A DNA stretch of 64,000 nt from Paenibacillus elgii NBRC 100335 (GCF_004000865.1 NZ_BIMB01000011.1:1-64000); one strand, 5' to 3'; positions 23,384-32,452 are shown, counted from the first letter of the stretch. The notes: generated from the sequence alone by a model not told the origin. Translations and numbers: made by a program.

Positions 23384-24979
23384 CTAGAAACGTTCCTCAA
23401 CGGTCGTGGTCAAGCGAATCGACCCGTCGTCTTTTCCAAGCTCCGCTTTCCAGCCTGTCGCTTCGCCAAGAATGTCAATCGGCACCATGACCCGCCCGTC
23501 CTGCATGACGGTCGGAGCCCCTCCGGCCGATTTCTTCCTGCCGTTGACTTCCGCTTGATCCGAGCCGACGGGGAAGGACGCCTGGTTGCCACCCCAAGCT
23601 AACCGCGTCGTACTCGTCGCCGCGTCCCACGTCACCGTGGCGCCGGCGGCTTCTGCGACAACCCGCAGTGGAATATAGACGACGCCCTCCCGAAGCGCGG
23701 GAGAGACGTCCATTCGGATCGTCTGGCCGTTCACGGTCAGCTCCTTAACGCCAATTTGCATCGTCACAGTTTTCTGTACGGATGCCGGAGCGTCCGGGAA
23801 CCGGTCAGGGTACTGATCCGAGATTTCCTGCGCCAGCAGGTCGGCTAGCGGAGACATCTGAGCATAGGCTGTCTCCGTACGTTCATAAGCGGCTGCGTAC
23901 TCGCCCAGCGCACTATGGTCGAGGGCCATAGTCATTTGCCCGATCTGCGTGCTCAGACCGTTCAGCAACTCCGGCTTGCTCCCGTGCTGCGGGTTCGCAT
24001 CCGTGAAAAATTGCGCCAGCTCCGCTTGAGCCTTCTCCAGATTGCCCGCTGCGATTGTCCGCGCTGACTCGTCTTTGGATGCTGCCGCCTTGGCGTAATC
24101 CAAAATATAGCGGGTACGGGAAGTCCATGCCGTATGAAACGATGTGCCGGCCGTCTCCCCGTAGACCGAAGCGATGGCGGCGGCCAAATCCACCGCATTC
24201 TCATTCAGCGCCGTAGCCGCCTGATCGAAGTCGAAGTCGCTTGCGCCGTCGATGCTTTTCTGCATCGCAAATGCGGCTGTCAGCGCATGCTCGCCAAGCA
24301 AGCGGCCGAGCGCCGAGCGCAAATCGGCCTTGCGGGTCTTCATGCCGGACGCGTCGAACCGGTCAGGCGATTGCGCAGCCATGCCCGCCGCCAGCAGATC
24401 GGCGCTCGCCACTGCGTGGGCGTAAGCTTCGCGCATCGCTTTATACGCTGCCGCGTCATTTTTGTCCGTGTAGGCATCGAATGCTTGAAGCATCAGATCG
24501 GTATGCCGCTTCGTTCCTTCTTCCAGCCCCGCTGCTCCCAGATCCGGAAGGAGCCTTGCCCAAAACAGCGCCAGCTCCTTATCGTAGGCCTCCAAGCCGT
24601 TCGCCGCCTGCGTCCGTGTCGTCTCTTCACCTGCCGCAGCCGCTTGCGCATAGTTCAGCAAAGCCTCGACATACGACGACCAAAGCGGCTCGAAGGTTTT
24701 GGCGGCCTCTTCCCCGTATGTCGACCGCAGCGTAGCTGCCAGCCGTTCGGTATTTTTCCCGAGCAGCACAGCAGCTTGTTCATGATCAGCCGCGCCGTCG
24801 TACCGTTTTTGCATCGCGAAAACAGCCAGCAGCGCATGCTCGCCAAGCAAAGCGTCCATTCGGACCCGCAGCTCTGCCGCGGCCTCCCGCGCCGATCCGG
24901 CTTGCGCGCCTGCTGTGCACGGTATCAGCAGAACGAGGCACAGCCCCAGCAGAGCCAGCTTACCTTTTAAGCGCATCAT
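23384..24979 (-). CDS. Secreted protein: duplicated helical domain plus copper-amine-oxidase-N-like domain
   Basis: A 531-residue exported protein. The signal peptide ends near AGAQAGS (residue 27). Two homologous helical repeats follow (about 35-200 and 215-385). Each begins with LLGEHALxAxFAMQK, continues with a WxSY/WTSR segment, and ends with an ALFWARLLPD-like or LAQFFTDANP-like helix. The C-terminal 120 residues (about 400-525) are a Cu_amine_oxidN1 domain (YIPLRVVAEAAGATVTWD), a beta module common on Paenibacillus surface proteins and thought to bind cell wall. No catalytic motif is seen. It is divergent from the cupredoxin gene. The function of the duplicated domain is not known to me. 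Confidence 0.78.
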   Translation of the reverse strand: MMRLKGKLALLGLCLVLLIPCTAGAQAGSAREAAAELRVRMDALLGEHALLAVFAMQKRYDGAADHEQAAVLLGKNTERLAATLRSTYGEEAAKTFEPLWSSYVEALLNYAQAAAAGEETTRTQAANGLEAYDKELALFWARLLPDLGAAGLEEGTKRHTDLMLQAFDAYTDKNDAAAYKAMREAYAHAVASADLLAAGMAAQSPDRFDASGMKTRKADLRSALGRLLGEHALTAAFAMQKSIDGASDFDFDQAATALNENAVDLAAAIASVYGETAGTSFHTAWTSRTRYILDYAKAAASKDESARTIAAGNLEKAQAELAQFFTDANPQHGSKPELLNGLSTQIGQMTMALDHSALGEYAAAYERTETAYAQMSPLADLLAQEISDQYPDRFPDAPASVQKTVTMQIGVKELTVNGQTIRMDVSPALREGVVYIPLRVVAEAAGATVTWDAATSTTRLAWGGNQASFPVGSDQAEVNGRKKSAGGAPTVMQDGRVMVPIDILGEATGWKAELGKDDGSIRLTTTVEERF

Positions 24980-25114
24980 GGATCGTCCTCCCCCTGGTGT
25001 CTTTTTAAGTTAAGAACCTTTACCCCGCGCTTTCCGGTTTGAAACCGATCTTGCATGTTCAGACAAGCACCCGAATATACTCGTACAAACGAACCGAAAC
25101 CGAAGGGGATGCCG

Positions 25115-25573
25115 ATGACCAAGGTATATGTGCTGAGCCAAAAGGGACTGAAGGGATTGAAAATCGGAGCCGCCGCCGTGCTGCTGGCCGGTGCCGCGCT
25201 GCTCTTCTGGGAACGCGAAACGATCCGGGCCGCGATAAGCCCTTCCGGACCCGAACGGACGATCCAGCTCGTGACCGGCGAGTTCAAATCGACGACATCG
25301 GACGGCAAAACGATCGAAGCTTACCGCTGGGACCCGGGAACGATCTATATGAAGAAAGGCGAGCGCATCCGGCTCAGCATCTACGGCGTCAACGGCGCCA
25401 GCCATCCTTTTATCATCGAGGGTCTTAACATCAAAGGGGAGGTAAAAAAAGGAAAAGAAACCGTCATTTCCTTCCGCGCCTCCAACCCGGGCGTCTACCG
25501 GATTATCTGCTTGACCCATCCCGATACGGCGCACAACGGACCGATGGTCGGTTACCTGGTCATCGACGAGTAG
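25115..25573 (+). CDS. Membrane-anchored cupredoxin-domain protein
   Basis: A 152-residue protein with a short cytoplasmic N-terminus, one membrane anchor (about residues 15-35) and an extracytoplasmic cupredoxin fold. The likely copper ligands are the His of NGASHPF and the Cys, His and Met spread over ICLTHPDTAHNGPM. This gives the His-Cys-His-Met set of a type I site, or part of a CuA-like site. ATG 25115 is favoured because AAGGGG lies six bases upstream. It probably carries electrons or copper at the outer membrane face. No oxidase gene adjoins it. Confidence 0.78.
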   Translation: MTKVYVLSQKGLKGLKIGAAAVLLAGAALLFWERETIRAAISPSGPERTIQLVTGEFKSTTSDGKTIEAYRWDPGTIYMKKGERIRLSIYGVNGASHPFIIEGLNIKGEVKKGKETVISFRASNPGVYRIICLTHPDTAHNGPMVGYLVIDE

Positions 25574-25663
25574 ACGCCGCCCCTTTTCCAAAATCCGCCG
25601 TCGGCAGTACCCGCCCGCTCTTCTTCCGCATAGCATAATGGCAGGAAGGAGATGCCGCTATCG

Positions 25664-25978
25664 ATGAATCCAGCAAACCAAATGAAGCACAGTCGGCCTT
25701 ACCCGTCCGCCCGGCAAATTCGCCGTACCTGCAGCCGGGAGCTGTACCGCGCCCGCAAAAAGCTGGGACGTTACATCCCTCAGCCAGCGGTAGCGCAGGC
25801 GGAGGAGCTGTATTACAAAAAGGTGCTGCTGAACCTGCCTTATATTTCGGAGCACGCGGACAACCGCAAGGTGCTGGCTGATTGGTTCGACGAGAACGTC
25901 TGCGGCGAAGTGGCCGCCTTGTGGGAAGTGGAATCGGACGCTTTGGCCAAAGCGTTCCGGGACTCGTTCGGGGGCTGA
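25664..25978 (+). CDS. Small conserved-looking cytoplasmic protein of unknown function
   Basis: A 104-residue protein rich in Arg, Lys and Tyr in its first half (ARQIRRTCSRELYRARKKLG) and acidic in its second half (VLADWFDENVCGEVAALWE). AAGGAG lies 12 bases before ATG 25664 and directly abuts ATG 25652, so the start is uncertain by four codons. No signal peptide or membrane segment is seen. I do not recognise the family. Its operon partner could be the cupredoxin gene, 90 bases upstream. Confidence 0.6.
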   Translation: MNPANQMKHSRPYPSARQIRRTCSRELYRARKKLGRYIPQPAVAQAEELYYKKVLLNLPYISEHADNRKVLADWFDENVCGEVAALWEVESDALAKAFRDSFGG

Positions 25979-26085
25979 TGCCAAACGGGTCCCTCTTTTT
26001 TTATCCGCCCGGCAGCAAGATTGCATAACCGTCCCTCGGAAGACAAACAATACCTTTGTTTACCTGAAAAGGAGGTACGAAGGGA

Positions 26086-26856
26086 ATGGATGTCGTAATT
26101 CGCAGCGGACGGGGAATCGGACTGCTGGCCGTCCTCTTGACGCTCCTGATCGCGGGATGCGGCGAGGAAAAACCGGTCAAAGTCGGGATAGAGAGCAATT
26201 TCCGCCCGTTCACGTATACCGAGGACGGAGAGAACAAGGGGTTCGAAGTGGAGCTGTGGAAAGCGATCGCGCAAAAAGCGAACCTGCCATACGAGCTAGT
26301 TCCGATGACGCAAGGGGAGCTGAGCAAAGCCGTAAAATCCGGCCAAGTGGACATGGCGATCGCGGGGATGACCGTCAATAAAGCCCGCAAGGATAATTTT
26401 GCTTTCTCCGATCCGTATTTTCAGACCGGGCTGGTCCTGCTTACCGCTTCGGACAACGAAGAGATCAAGAGCAAGGACGATCTGAAAGAAAAAGTCATCG
26501 GAACCAAGAGCGGCTCGACTTCTTATATTTATGCCGGCGGAATCCAAGGCACCAAAGAGATCCGGGGCTATCCCGACATCTCGGATGCTTACACCGACTT
26601 GAAAAATAAAAAGCTGGACGCAGTCATTTTCGACGAGCGCAACGTTCACCATTTCCTGCAAAACGACGGGGAAGGCAAAGTGAAGATGGTCGGGGAAGTA
26701 CTGAACAAAGAAAGCTACGCCATTGTCACGAAAAAGAAAAACAAGCATCTCGGAAGAATCAACGGCGCAATCGAAGCTCTAAGCAAAGACGGAACGTACG
26801 AGGCGTTATACGTGAAGTGGTTCGGCAGCAAGCCTAAGAAGCTGCCGGGCCAGTAG
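26086..26856 (+). CDS. Orphan amino-acid-type ABC substrate-binding lipoprotein (SBP_bac_3)
   Basis: A 256-residue extracytoplasmic receptor. The lipobox LIAGCG puts the lipidated Cys near residue 25. The domain starts VKVGIESNFRPFTYTEDG, with the family segment GFEVELWKAIAQKA. A ligand-contact region is around MAIAGMTVNKARKDNFAFSDPYF, and LDAVIFDERNVHHFL lies in the second lobe. This is the GlnH/ArtJ-like group, which binds polar amino acids. GGAGGT precedes the ATG. No permease or ATPase gene is adjacent, so it must work with a transporter encoded elsewhere or act as a sensor. A terminator follows. Confidence 0.87.
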   Translation: MDVVIRSGRGIGLLAVLLTLLIAGCGEEKPVKVGIESNFRPFTYTEDGENKGFEVELWKAIAQKANLPYELVPMTQGELSKAVKSGQVDMAIAGMTVNKARKDNFAFSDPYFQTGLVLLTASDNEEIKSKDDLKEKVIGTKSGSTSYIYAGGIQGTKEIRGYPDISDAYTDLKNKKLDAVIFDERNVHHFLQNDGEGKVKMVGEVLNKESYAIVTKKKNKHLGRINGAIEALSKDGTYEALYVKWFGSKPKKLPGQ

Positions 26857-26864
26857 TCCTTTCA

Positions 26865-26885
26865 GGCCGCGAACCGCGGCCTTTC
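26865..26885 (+). terminator. Terminator of the orphan binding-protein gene
   Basis: A 7-bp GC stem GGCCGCG/CGCGGCC with a 3-nt loop is followed by TTTCTCATTT. Confidence 0.7.
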
Positions 26886-26889
26886 TCAT

Positions 26890-27558
26890 TTATAATTCGA
26901 AAGCCAGCGCTTCGATCCGGTCCGACGGGTACACATGAGTGCCCGGGGCACCGCGGAGCGCCGCTTCGAGCATGCCCTTGGCCACCGTTCGCGCGGCGAT
27001 CGGCTTGTACGGCCGCAGCGGTCCGCGCATGGCAAAACCGGCGACTCGGGACAGAAGCGCAGCCATGCGCTCCCCGAAGCGGACCTCTTCCCGCTCGCCG
27101 AGCAGCAGCGAAGGACGGAAAATATGCAGCGACGGCAGCCCGAGCGCTCGGAGCCCTTCTTCGGCTTCGCCTTTGACCCGGCTGTAAAAAAAGGCCGACT
27201 GCTTGTCCGCCCCGATGGCCGTGACAATGAGAAATTGCGCGGCGCCCGAGACGGACGCCAGCCGGCCGAGCTCCATCGGATAGCCGTAATCGACCTTGCG
27301 GAACTGCTCCTGCGTCTTCGCTTTCTTGATCGTCGTCCCGAGGGCGCAGAACACGTCAGCGCCCTCGAAGCCGCCAGCCGCCTCGTCAGCCAAACGGTCG
27401 AAGGAAATGACATGCTGTTCGAGCTTCGGATGCCGGATTCCCGAGTTGCTCCGGACCAACGTGACCACCCGGTCGTATGCGGGGTGCTCAAGAAGCAAGC
27501 TTACCAGCTCGCGCCCGACAAGACCTGTGCTCCCTGCAACGATGGCATGCTTGGCCAT
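26890..27558 (-). CDS. NAD(P)-binding oxidoreductase, TIP30/HTATIP2-like atypical SDR
   Basis: A 222-residue Rossmann protein with the dinucleotide motif GSTGLVGRE at residues 8-16, FCALGTTIKKAKT, and YSRVKGEAEEGL carrying the Tyr-x3-Lys pair. The group is related to nucleoside-diphosphate-sugar epimerases and human TIP30. The ATG at 27558 begins the conserved fold; about 70 residues of open frame further upstream are low-quality sequence without a ribosome site. It is convergent with the binding-protein gene. The substrate is unknown. Confidence 0.82.
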   Translation of the reverse strand: MAKHAIVAGSTGLVGRELVSLLLEHPAYDRVVTLVRSNSGIRHPKLEQHVISFDRLADEAAGGFEGADVFCALGTTIKKAKTQEQFRKVDYGYPMELGRLASVSGAAQFLIVTAIGADKQSAFFYSRVKGEAEEGLRALGLPSLHIFRPSLLLGEREEVRFGERMAALLSRVAGFAMRGPLRPYKPIAARTVAKGMLEAALRGAPGTHVYPSDRIEALAFEL

Positions 27559-27718
27559 AGTTTCGCCTCGCCTTCCTATGGTTATCGAATTGCAGCAACA
27601 AAACCGGCAGCCCCTCGGCTGTAGCACCGGCGCCTCCAAGAGCAATGACCCCAGTATATGCAGGCTTTCGCCCGGAGGTGAAAAGGCAGGTCCCGCTCCT
27701 GAACACACCGGTGGCCAA

Positions 27719-29338
27719 TCAGCCGTCTCCCGGCGGTCCGGCTTCCCATTCGACCCGGTTGCGGCCAAGCTGCTTGGCCCGGTATAGCGCTTTGTCCCCT
27801 TCTTCGATCATTTGCTCCAGCAGCACTTTCGCGTCCGCCCCTTCGGCCAGACCTGTGCACGCTGCGCCGCCGATGCTGACCGTCAGCGCGATACGTATGC
27901 CATCCGCTTCGTAAAGCTCCGCAGCTATCGCCCGGCGAATCGTCTCCGCCAAGGCTTTGGCCTGCACGGCCTCCAAGCGCAGCGCAAGCACCATAAATTC
28001 TTCTCCGCCGTACCGCGCGGCCAGTTCGTCGCCTCCCGTCTGCCTCTGAAGCACTCCCGCTACATGCCTCAGCACCCGGTCTCCGACCAAATGGCCGTGC
28101 GTGTCGTTGACCTGCTTAAAATAATCGATATCGATTAATAGCACCGAGCACGGATACCCCTCTTCCAAGGTCCGAAGGAGCCGAAGACTGCCGTTCTGCA
28201 TCATATAGCGGCGGTTGTACAATTCGGTGAGCGGATCGATCATTGCTGACTCCTCAAGCAGCTTGACCGTCGTTTTCAGCTTACGGCTCATCAGGTTGTA
28301 CGTATCGCACAGCTCCTGAAGCTCGGCAGGGGCATGCTTGAAGACGGCCGGGTCGATGCGGTATCCATATTGCCCTTCCTTGATGATGCGGGTGCCCTGT
28401 AGCAAAAATTCAAGCGGACGTTCGATCCGTCGCGTGAGAATAACGATACCGCTGAAGCTCAGGACCAGCGTAGCCAACGTTATAGCAATGAAAACAAACA
28501 TCAGCCCGTACAAATTCGCATACAGTTCCTTCTCGCTCACTTCGCCCACCAGAAGCCAGCGGTGGCCGGCTATCCACTGATACGAACCGAACACGCTGTC
28601 TCCCTTGTAGTTGGCATACGCCTCCTTCGAGACCGACTGTATCGCTGCCCGGCGCGTAATTTCCGTCGAGATCGGCCGCGGGTTTGAGCGTACGTCGTCG
28701 ATAAAACGCGGCTTCGTCACCGGCACGCCGACCCGGTCGAGGAGATAAAAATCCGCCGTCTCCCCGGTATTCAGGGAACCTACCACACGTTGAATCGTTT
28801 CCAGCTTGACCGAGCCGAGCAGCAGCCCGCTCCATCGTCCTTCTTGGTCATAAGTCGGGGCGGAGAAAATAATGACCGGCTCGCCGGATGCTTTGCCGAT
28901 GATGACATCCGACATCGACGATTTGCCCTGTTTTGCCGCCCAATAGTAATCGCGCTCGTTGACCTGAAGGCCCAGAGCCGAATACGTATCCACTTCCGTG
29001 ACACCGTCAGCGTTCACATAGGATAGCGAAGCAAAGTCTCTCTGCAATATGGTGAAATCGCGGAAGATTGCCTCCATCAAGGGTTTGTTCAGCGTTCTGA
29101 CGGCCTCATCCTCAGTAAGCAGACGCATATCCAACTCCCGCTCCTGCACCCACCGGTCGATGAACAACGTCTGCAGATTCAGCTTGTCCGACAAATTGCG
29201 CAGCGCCTCCGCCTGAGCTTCCTGCTGATACAATATATAAAAGGCGATGTTGATCGAAAGCCCGAGCATGAGAATGGCCAGCGCAATCCACAGACGAAAA
29301 CGCTGCTTCACCGTCCGGGGCCGCATGATGCGAATCAT
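27719..29338 (-). CDS. Membrane diguanylate cyclase with Cache sensor
   Basis: A 539-residue signalling enzyme. One membrane segment is at residues 12-34. An extracytoplasmic dCache-type sensor (about 40-280) includes VNERDYYWAAKQGK. A second membrane segment lies near 285-310 and a HAMP-like linker near 310-365. A GGDEF domain follows (about 380-530). The active-site loop RYGGEEF, near residue 444, is intact, and DIDYFKQVNDTHGH provides the metal-binding Asp. It should make cyclic di-GMP in response to an external ligand. No RxxD product-inhibition site is seen directly before the GGEEF. The strong GGAGAGGAGAGG site favours ATG 29338 over earlier in-frame starts. Confidence 0.92.
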   Translation of the reverse strand: MIRIMRPRTVKQRFRLWIALAILMLGLSINIAFYILYQQEAQAEALRNLSDKLNLQTLFIDRWVQERELDMRLLTEDEAVRTLNKPLMEAIFRDFTILQRDFASLSYVNADGVTEVDTYSALGLQVNERDYYWAAKQGKSSMSDVIIGKASGEPVIIFSAPTYDQEGRWSGLLLGSVKLETIQRVVGSLNTGETADFYLLDRVGVPVTKPRFIDDVRSNPRPISTEITRRAAIQSVSKEAYANYKGDSVFGSYQWIAGHRWLLVGEVSEKELYANLYGLMFVFIAITLATLVLSFSGIVILTRRIERPLEFLLQGTRIIKEGQYGYRIDPAVFKHAPAELQELCDTYNLMSRKLKTTVKLLEESAMIDPLTELYNRRYMMQNGSLRLLRTLEEGYPCSVLLIDIDYFKQVNDTHGHLVGDRVLRHVAGVLQRQTGGDELAARYGGEEFMVLALRLEAVQAKALAETIRRAIAAELYEADGIRIALTVSIGGAACTGLAEGADAKVLLEQMIEEGDKALYRAKQLGRNRVEWEAGPPGDG

Positions 29339-29475
29339 GGACCCTCTCCTCTCCCCCAAGTAATGTCCCCAACAAATTAACATTGTACAAACCTGTATTT
29401 TTTTTTATACTTTAGAATGCATTATTTGTTTCGGTCCGCCAATATTTGACTTGACGTCGTAAGGAGAAATTGCTC

Positions 29476-30237
29476 GTGGAACTGCCGTCATTCGATATGA
29501 TTTTGTTTCTTGTTATTGTCGGGTTCGCCGCCGCCTTCATCGACTCCGTCGTCGGAGGAGGAGGGCTTATCGCCGTTCCCGCGCTGATGTTCACCGGACT
29601 TCCGACCAATATGGTGCTCGGAACGAACAAGCTGGGGGGAACGCTATCCTCGTTAACCAGCACCGTCTCCTTTTTATTTTCCGGCAAAATTAACGGCAAG
29701 CTGGTGCTGCTCCTGTTTCCGCTGTCCTTCATCGGATCGGCTCTCGGCACGTATACGATCCATCTGGTGCCATCCACCTTCCTGAAGCCGCTGGTGGTCG
29801 GTCTTCTGATCGTCATTCTCATCTATACGCTGCTGAAAAAAAACTGGGACGGCTCGGGACAGCAGGTCCGGTTCACGTTCGTCCGCGGGCTCGCGACGGC
29901 GGTATGCGCGTTCGCTTTAGGTTTTTACGACGGCTTTTTCGGCCCTGGCGCCGGCTCGTTCCTACTTTTTCTATTTCTGATGCTGGGCTTTGATTTCGTG
30001 GGCGCTTCGGCCAACGCCAAGGTGCTCAACTTCGCCAGCAACGTCGCTTCCTTGGCGTCGTTTTTCTGGTTAAAATCAGTGCATCTCGGCTACGGTCTGC
30101 CGATGGGCCTAGCCATGATCGCCGGCTCGATTGTCGGCTCGCAGGTTGCCATCCGTAAAGGCTCCAGGTACGTGAAGCCGCTGTTTATCGGAATTACCGC
30201 CATCTTGATCGGCAAGCAAATTTGGGATATGCTCTAA
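29476..30237 (+). CDS. TSUP-family (TauE/SafE) anion exporter
   Basis: A 253-residue membrane protein with seven or eight hydrophobic segments in two repeats. Each repeat has the glycine-rich family signature (IDSVVGGGGLIAVPAL near residue 25; YDGFFGPGAGSFL near 155). These proteins move sulfite, sulfonates or sulfoacetate-type anions. GTG at 29476 has AAGGAG nine bases upstream; TTG at 29470 is too close to it. No sulfur-metabolism gene is adjacent, so the substrate is open. Confidence 0.88.
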   Translation: MELPSFDMILFLVIVGFAAAFIDSVVGGGGLIAVPALMFTGLPTNMVLGTNKLGGTLSSLTSTVSFLFSGKINGKLVLLLFPLSFIGSALGTYTIHLVPSTFLKPLVVGLLIVILIYTLLKKNWDGSGQQVRFTFVRGLATAVCAFALGFYDGFFGPGAGSFLLFLFLMLGFDFVGASANAKVLNFASNVASLASFFWLKSVHLGYGLPMGLAMIAGSIVGSQVAIRKGSRYVKPLFIGITAILIGKQIWDML

Positions 30238-30242
30238 ACGCC

Positions 30243-30290
30243 GCAGAGAGGTCGTTGCGCCTGAGGGAAACAGGCTTGCGACCTCTCTGC
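30243..30290. terminator. Long hairpin between the convergent TSUP and Cys-rich genes
   Basis: GCAGAGAGGTCG is perfectly paired with its complement, with an inner GCCTG/CAGGC stem. No clean T-run follows on either strand, so it may act as a weak bidirectional terminator or 3'-end stabiliser. Confidence 0.55.
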
Positions 30291-30328
30291 ATAGCATTCG
30301 ACATTTTCTTTCCAAATCCCTCTTTTTC

Positions 30329-30619
30329 TCATCCGCCAAAGACCATACAGGTGGACAGATGATCCGTCGGCCAAATCTGCCTCTTCTGATTGCTGGCCAG
30401 CTCGGCGAACGGATCGCGGACCACATGCGGATCGCTCACCGGACGATGGTCCTCCCATACGCATTCGACGCCTTTCCCGCTCGCTTCCCCCGCATACATG
30501 CGGCAGCCGCTGCAAAAAGCTTGTTTTTGTCCATCATCCAGCTTCACGACTCTATTCCGCAGACAGCAGTACACCCGGCCGTCCGAATCACTCAGATTGA
30601 TATGTCTCACTTCTCTCAT
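30329..30619 (-). CDS. Small Cys-rich protein, possible zinc binder, unknown function
   Basis: A 96-residue protein. GGAAAGGAG precedes the ATG at 30619, a convincing ribosome site. Cysteines occur as CC near residue 18, CSGC near 36-39 and a single C near 53. This spacing suggests one structural metal site. No signal peptide or membrane segment is visible. I do not recognise the family. It is divergent from the tetR-gdx operon and convergent with the TSUP gene. Confidence 0.65.
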   Translation of the reverse strand: MREVRHINLSDSDGRVYCCLRNRVVKLDDGQKQAFCSGCRMYAGEASGKGVECVWEDHRPVSDPHVVRDPFAELASNQKRQIWPTDHLSTCMVFGG

Positions 30620-30710
30620 GTGTATGCTCCTTTCCGTTGAACACTAAAAAGGTAATACCCATTATATATTCGGACGAACCGGGATATGTGTAATTTTTAA
30701 AAAAAGTAGG

Positions 30711-30767
30711 TTGATCCGGAAGGAATGTTGGTCTATAATGAATTTAACCTAATTATCGTTAGTTAGG
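30711..30767 (+). promoter_or_regulatory. Promoter and TetR operator of the tetR-gdx operon
   Basis: TTGATC and TATAAT are 17 bp apart (30711-30739). Just downstream CCTAATTATCGTTAGTTAGG (30748-30767) is a palindrome with CCTAA/TTAGG outer and CTAA/TTAG inner arms, placed over the transcription start as expected for autorepression. Confidence 0.7.
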
Positions 30768-30782
30768 AAGGTGCTTGTTTAT

Positions 30783-31373
30783 ATGACAGTTCACAAAATC
30801 AAGGCATCCGCGCTGCGGCTCTTCGCGCAGAACAGCTACGATGCGGTGCCGCTATCGGAAATCGCCAAGGAGGTCGGGATCAAGACGCCTTCGCTCTACG
30901 CACATTTCAAGAGCAAGGAAGAGCTGTTTCTGGCCGTATACGACGATTGTCTGGCGGAGCACGCCTCCCGTGTCCGGCAATTGACCGACAAGCTAACTGG
31001 GCTCGACACGGAGCAAAAGCTGCGGACGATTCTGTATGACGTGTGCCGCACCTACTTGCTTAGCGAGGAATACTCGACCTTTCTTAAGCGGACGATGCTG
31101 TTCCCGCCGAATGCGCTGCAGGAGGTGCTGCGCGATCGGTTTGCCGCATCGGAGGAGCAGCTTACCGGGCTGCTGCAGAAGGTTTTCGAGGAGGGCATGG
31201 CTTCAGGCGTGCTGCGACACGAGCGCTCCGAGGATTTGATCGCCTCGTTCTACTGCCTGCTGGACGGTTCGTTCCTGCAGCAGTTCTATTACCGGCCCAA
31301 CGACTGGGAGCATCGGTTGGCAGCCGTTTGGGGAATCTACTGGAAAGGTATTGCGGAAGACAGAACATCCTAG
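30783..31373 (+). CDS. TetR-family regulator of the adjacent SMR exporter
   Basis: A 196-residue repressor. The helix-turn-helix is [20 protein letters not shown] followed by [17 protein letters not shown]. The C-terminal domain is of the TetR_C_33/QacR-like kind ([20 protein letters not shown]). AGGAAGGTG precedes ATG 30783. The SMR gene begins 16 bases after its stop, so the two form an operon whose promoter carries a CTAA/TTAG palindrome. Confidence 0.88.
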   Translation: MTVHKIKASALRLFAQNSYDAVPLSEIAKEVGIKTPSLYAHFKSKEELFLAVYDDCLAEHASRVRQLTDKLTGLDTEQKLRTILYDVCRTYLLSEEYSTFLKRTMLFPPNALQEVLRDRFAASEEQLTGLLQKVFEEGMASGVLRHERSEDLIASFYCLLDGSFLQQFYYRPNDWEHRLAAVWGIYWKGIAEDRTS

Positions 31374-31389
31374 AGGGGAGTGGATGAGT

Positions 31390-31704
31390 ATGGCATGGGT
31401 TTATTTGACGATTGCAGGGATTATGGAGGTCGTATGGGCGATCGGCTTAAAATATACGCAGGGCTGGACCCGGCTTTGGCCGAGCGTCGTGACGATCGCA
31501 GGGATGATTGTCAGCTTTTATTTTCTGTCTCAAGCGCTCAAGACGCTGCCGATCGGTACGGCTTATGCGATATGGACCGGCATCGGCGCGTTAGGTACGG
31601 TCATTGTGGGGATGTTTTTTCTGGGCGAGCCGCGCGATCTGCTGCGTGTCCTGTTCCTGCTGTGCATTGTCGGCGGCATCGTCGGATTGAAGGCAACGGC
31701 CTAA
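31390..31704 (+). CDS. sugE: Small multidrug resistance protein, SugE/Gdx (guanidinium exporter) subtype
   Basis: A 104-residue protein with four membrane helices that works as an antiparallel dimer. The essential membrane Glu is in [17 protein letters not shown] (residue 13), and helix 3 has [15 protein letters not shown]. These segments match the Gdx/SugE subtype, which exports guanidinium with proton exchange, rather than the EmrE polyaromatic exporters. ATG 31390 gives the usual 104-residue length, with GGAG nine bases upstream; ATG 31384 is too close. Control is by TetR, and no guanidine riboswitch is seen upstream. Confidence 0.87.
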   Translation: MAWVYLTIAGIMEVVWAIGLKYTQGWTRLWPSVVTIAGMIVSFYFLSQALKTLPIGTAYAIWTGIGALGTVIVGMFFLGEPRDLLRVLFLLCIVGGIVGLKATA

Positions 31705-31731
31705 TCTCATACGGCGTACGCCAAACGGCAA

Positions 31732-31763
31732 AGAGCCGCTGCTCCCAACGGAGCGGCGGCTCT
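31732..31763. terminator. Hairpin between the convergent sugE and yyaC genes
   Basis: AGAGCCGCTGCTCC pairs with GGAGC-GGCGGCTCT (one bulge). The minus strand continues CTTTGCC and the plus strand CTATTG, so tails are weak on both sides. Confidence 0.6.
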
Positions 31764-31796
31764 ATTGCTGCGTGACGGCAGTAACCGTGCGGACGG

Positions 31797-32357
31797 TCAT
31801 GCTTCTTCCCTGATCTGGGCACAAGCCACTTCCTCTGGTGGAAATACGCTGCGGATGGCCGACACGACTTCTCTGGCCATGTTCATGACGCGGAATAAGG
31901 AAGTGCTTTGCAGGATCGCGTATTTTTGCCCGGCGTCCACGTTGACGATCCCGGCAATCGAATAGTCGCCGACGTGCGGAAGCTGCTTGCCGACCGACTT
32001 CCCCGGCTCCAGCGGGCGGTTGGACACCTGGTACCAAGCTAATGAGGCGGTCTGGCCGAGACAAGCGTCGATCGCAATCACGGTTTTCCCCTGTGGAATT
32101 TCATTCAGCCGCTCCCGCATGTTGCTTGCATCAAACGGATGGGCAAGCGTACCGACCACATGCGGGTATCCCGCTTCCTGAAGCATCGTGCCGGCCAGCG
32201 GTCCGAGGGCGTCGCCCGTCGAGCGGTCGGTGCCGATGCACAGAAATACCAAGTCTTCCGCCGTCAAGCCGCGCGTTCGAATCATGCGCAAAAAATCGGG
32301 CAGCTCGGCAGCCTTCAGCTTCTTGCGGAATAACGGCTGCGTCTGCTCATTCGTCAT
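31797..32357 (-). CDS. yyaC: YyaC-family spore protein (putative protease-like fold)
   Basis: A 186-residue sporulation protein related in fold to the germination protease GPR and to hydrogenase-maturation proteases. FLCIGTDRSTGDALGPLAG near residue 40 and VIAIDACLG near 100 provide the conserved acidic pair. In Bacillus, yyaC is a forespore gene whose exact role is unsettled. GAAAGGGGA lies six bases before ATG 32357; the upstream ATG 32375 lacks a site. Presence of this gene supports a spore-forming host. Confidence 0.87.
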   Translation of the reverse strand: MTNEQTQPLFRKKLKAAELPDFLRMIRTRGLTAEDLVFLCIGTDRSTGDALGPLAGTMLQEAGYPHVVGTLAHPFDASNMRERLNEIPQGKTVIAIDACLGQTASLAWYQVSNRPLEPGKSVGKQLPHVGDYSIAGIVNVDAGQKYAILQSTSLFRVMNMAREVVSAIRSVFPPEEVACAQIREEA

Positions 32358-32422
32358 TGCGTTTCCCCTTTCCATTTGTTTTTATATAGTAGCATACTTC
32401 ATAGGAATACCGCTTTCAATAT

Positions 32423-32452
32423 TTGTTCCTGCGGCGTGAGACATGCTATAAT
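32423..32452 (+). promoter_or_regulatory. Promoter of the glycosyltransferase gene
   Basis: TTGTTC and TATAAT are separated by 18 bp. Transcription would begin near 32459, which makes an initiation codon at 32467 unlikely and favours ATG 32515. Confidence 0.5.

Noticed and set aside
27559-27768. N-terminal extension of the TIP30-like oxidoreductase
   Set aside because: The 70 extra residues are Cys/Pro/Gly-rich without domain character or ribosome site. The Rossmann fold begins at the ATG at 27558.
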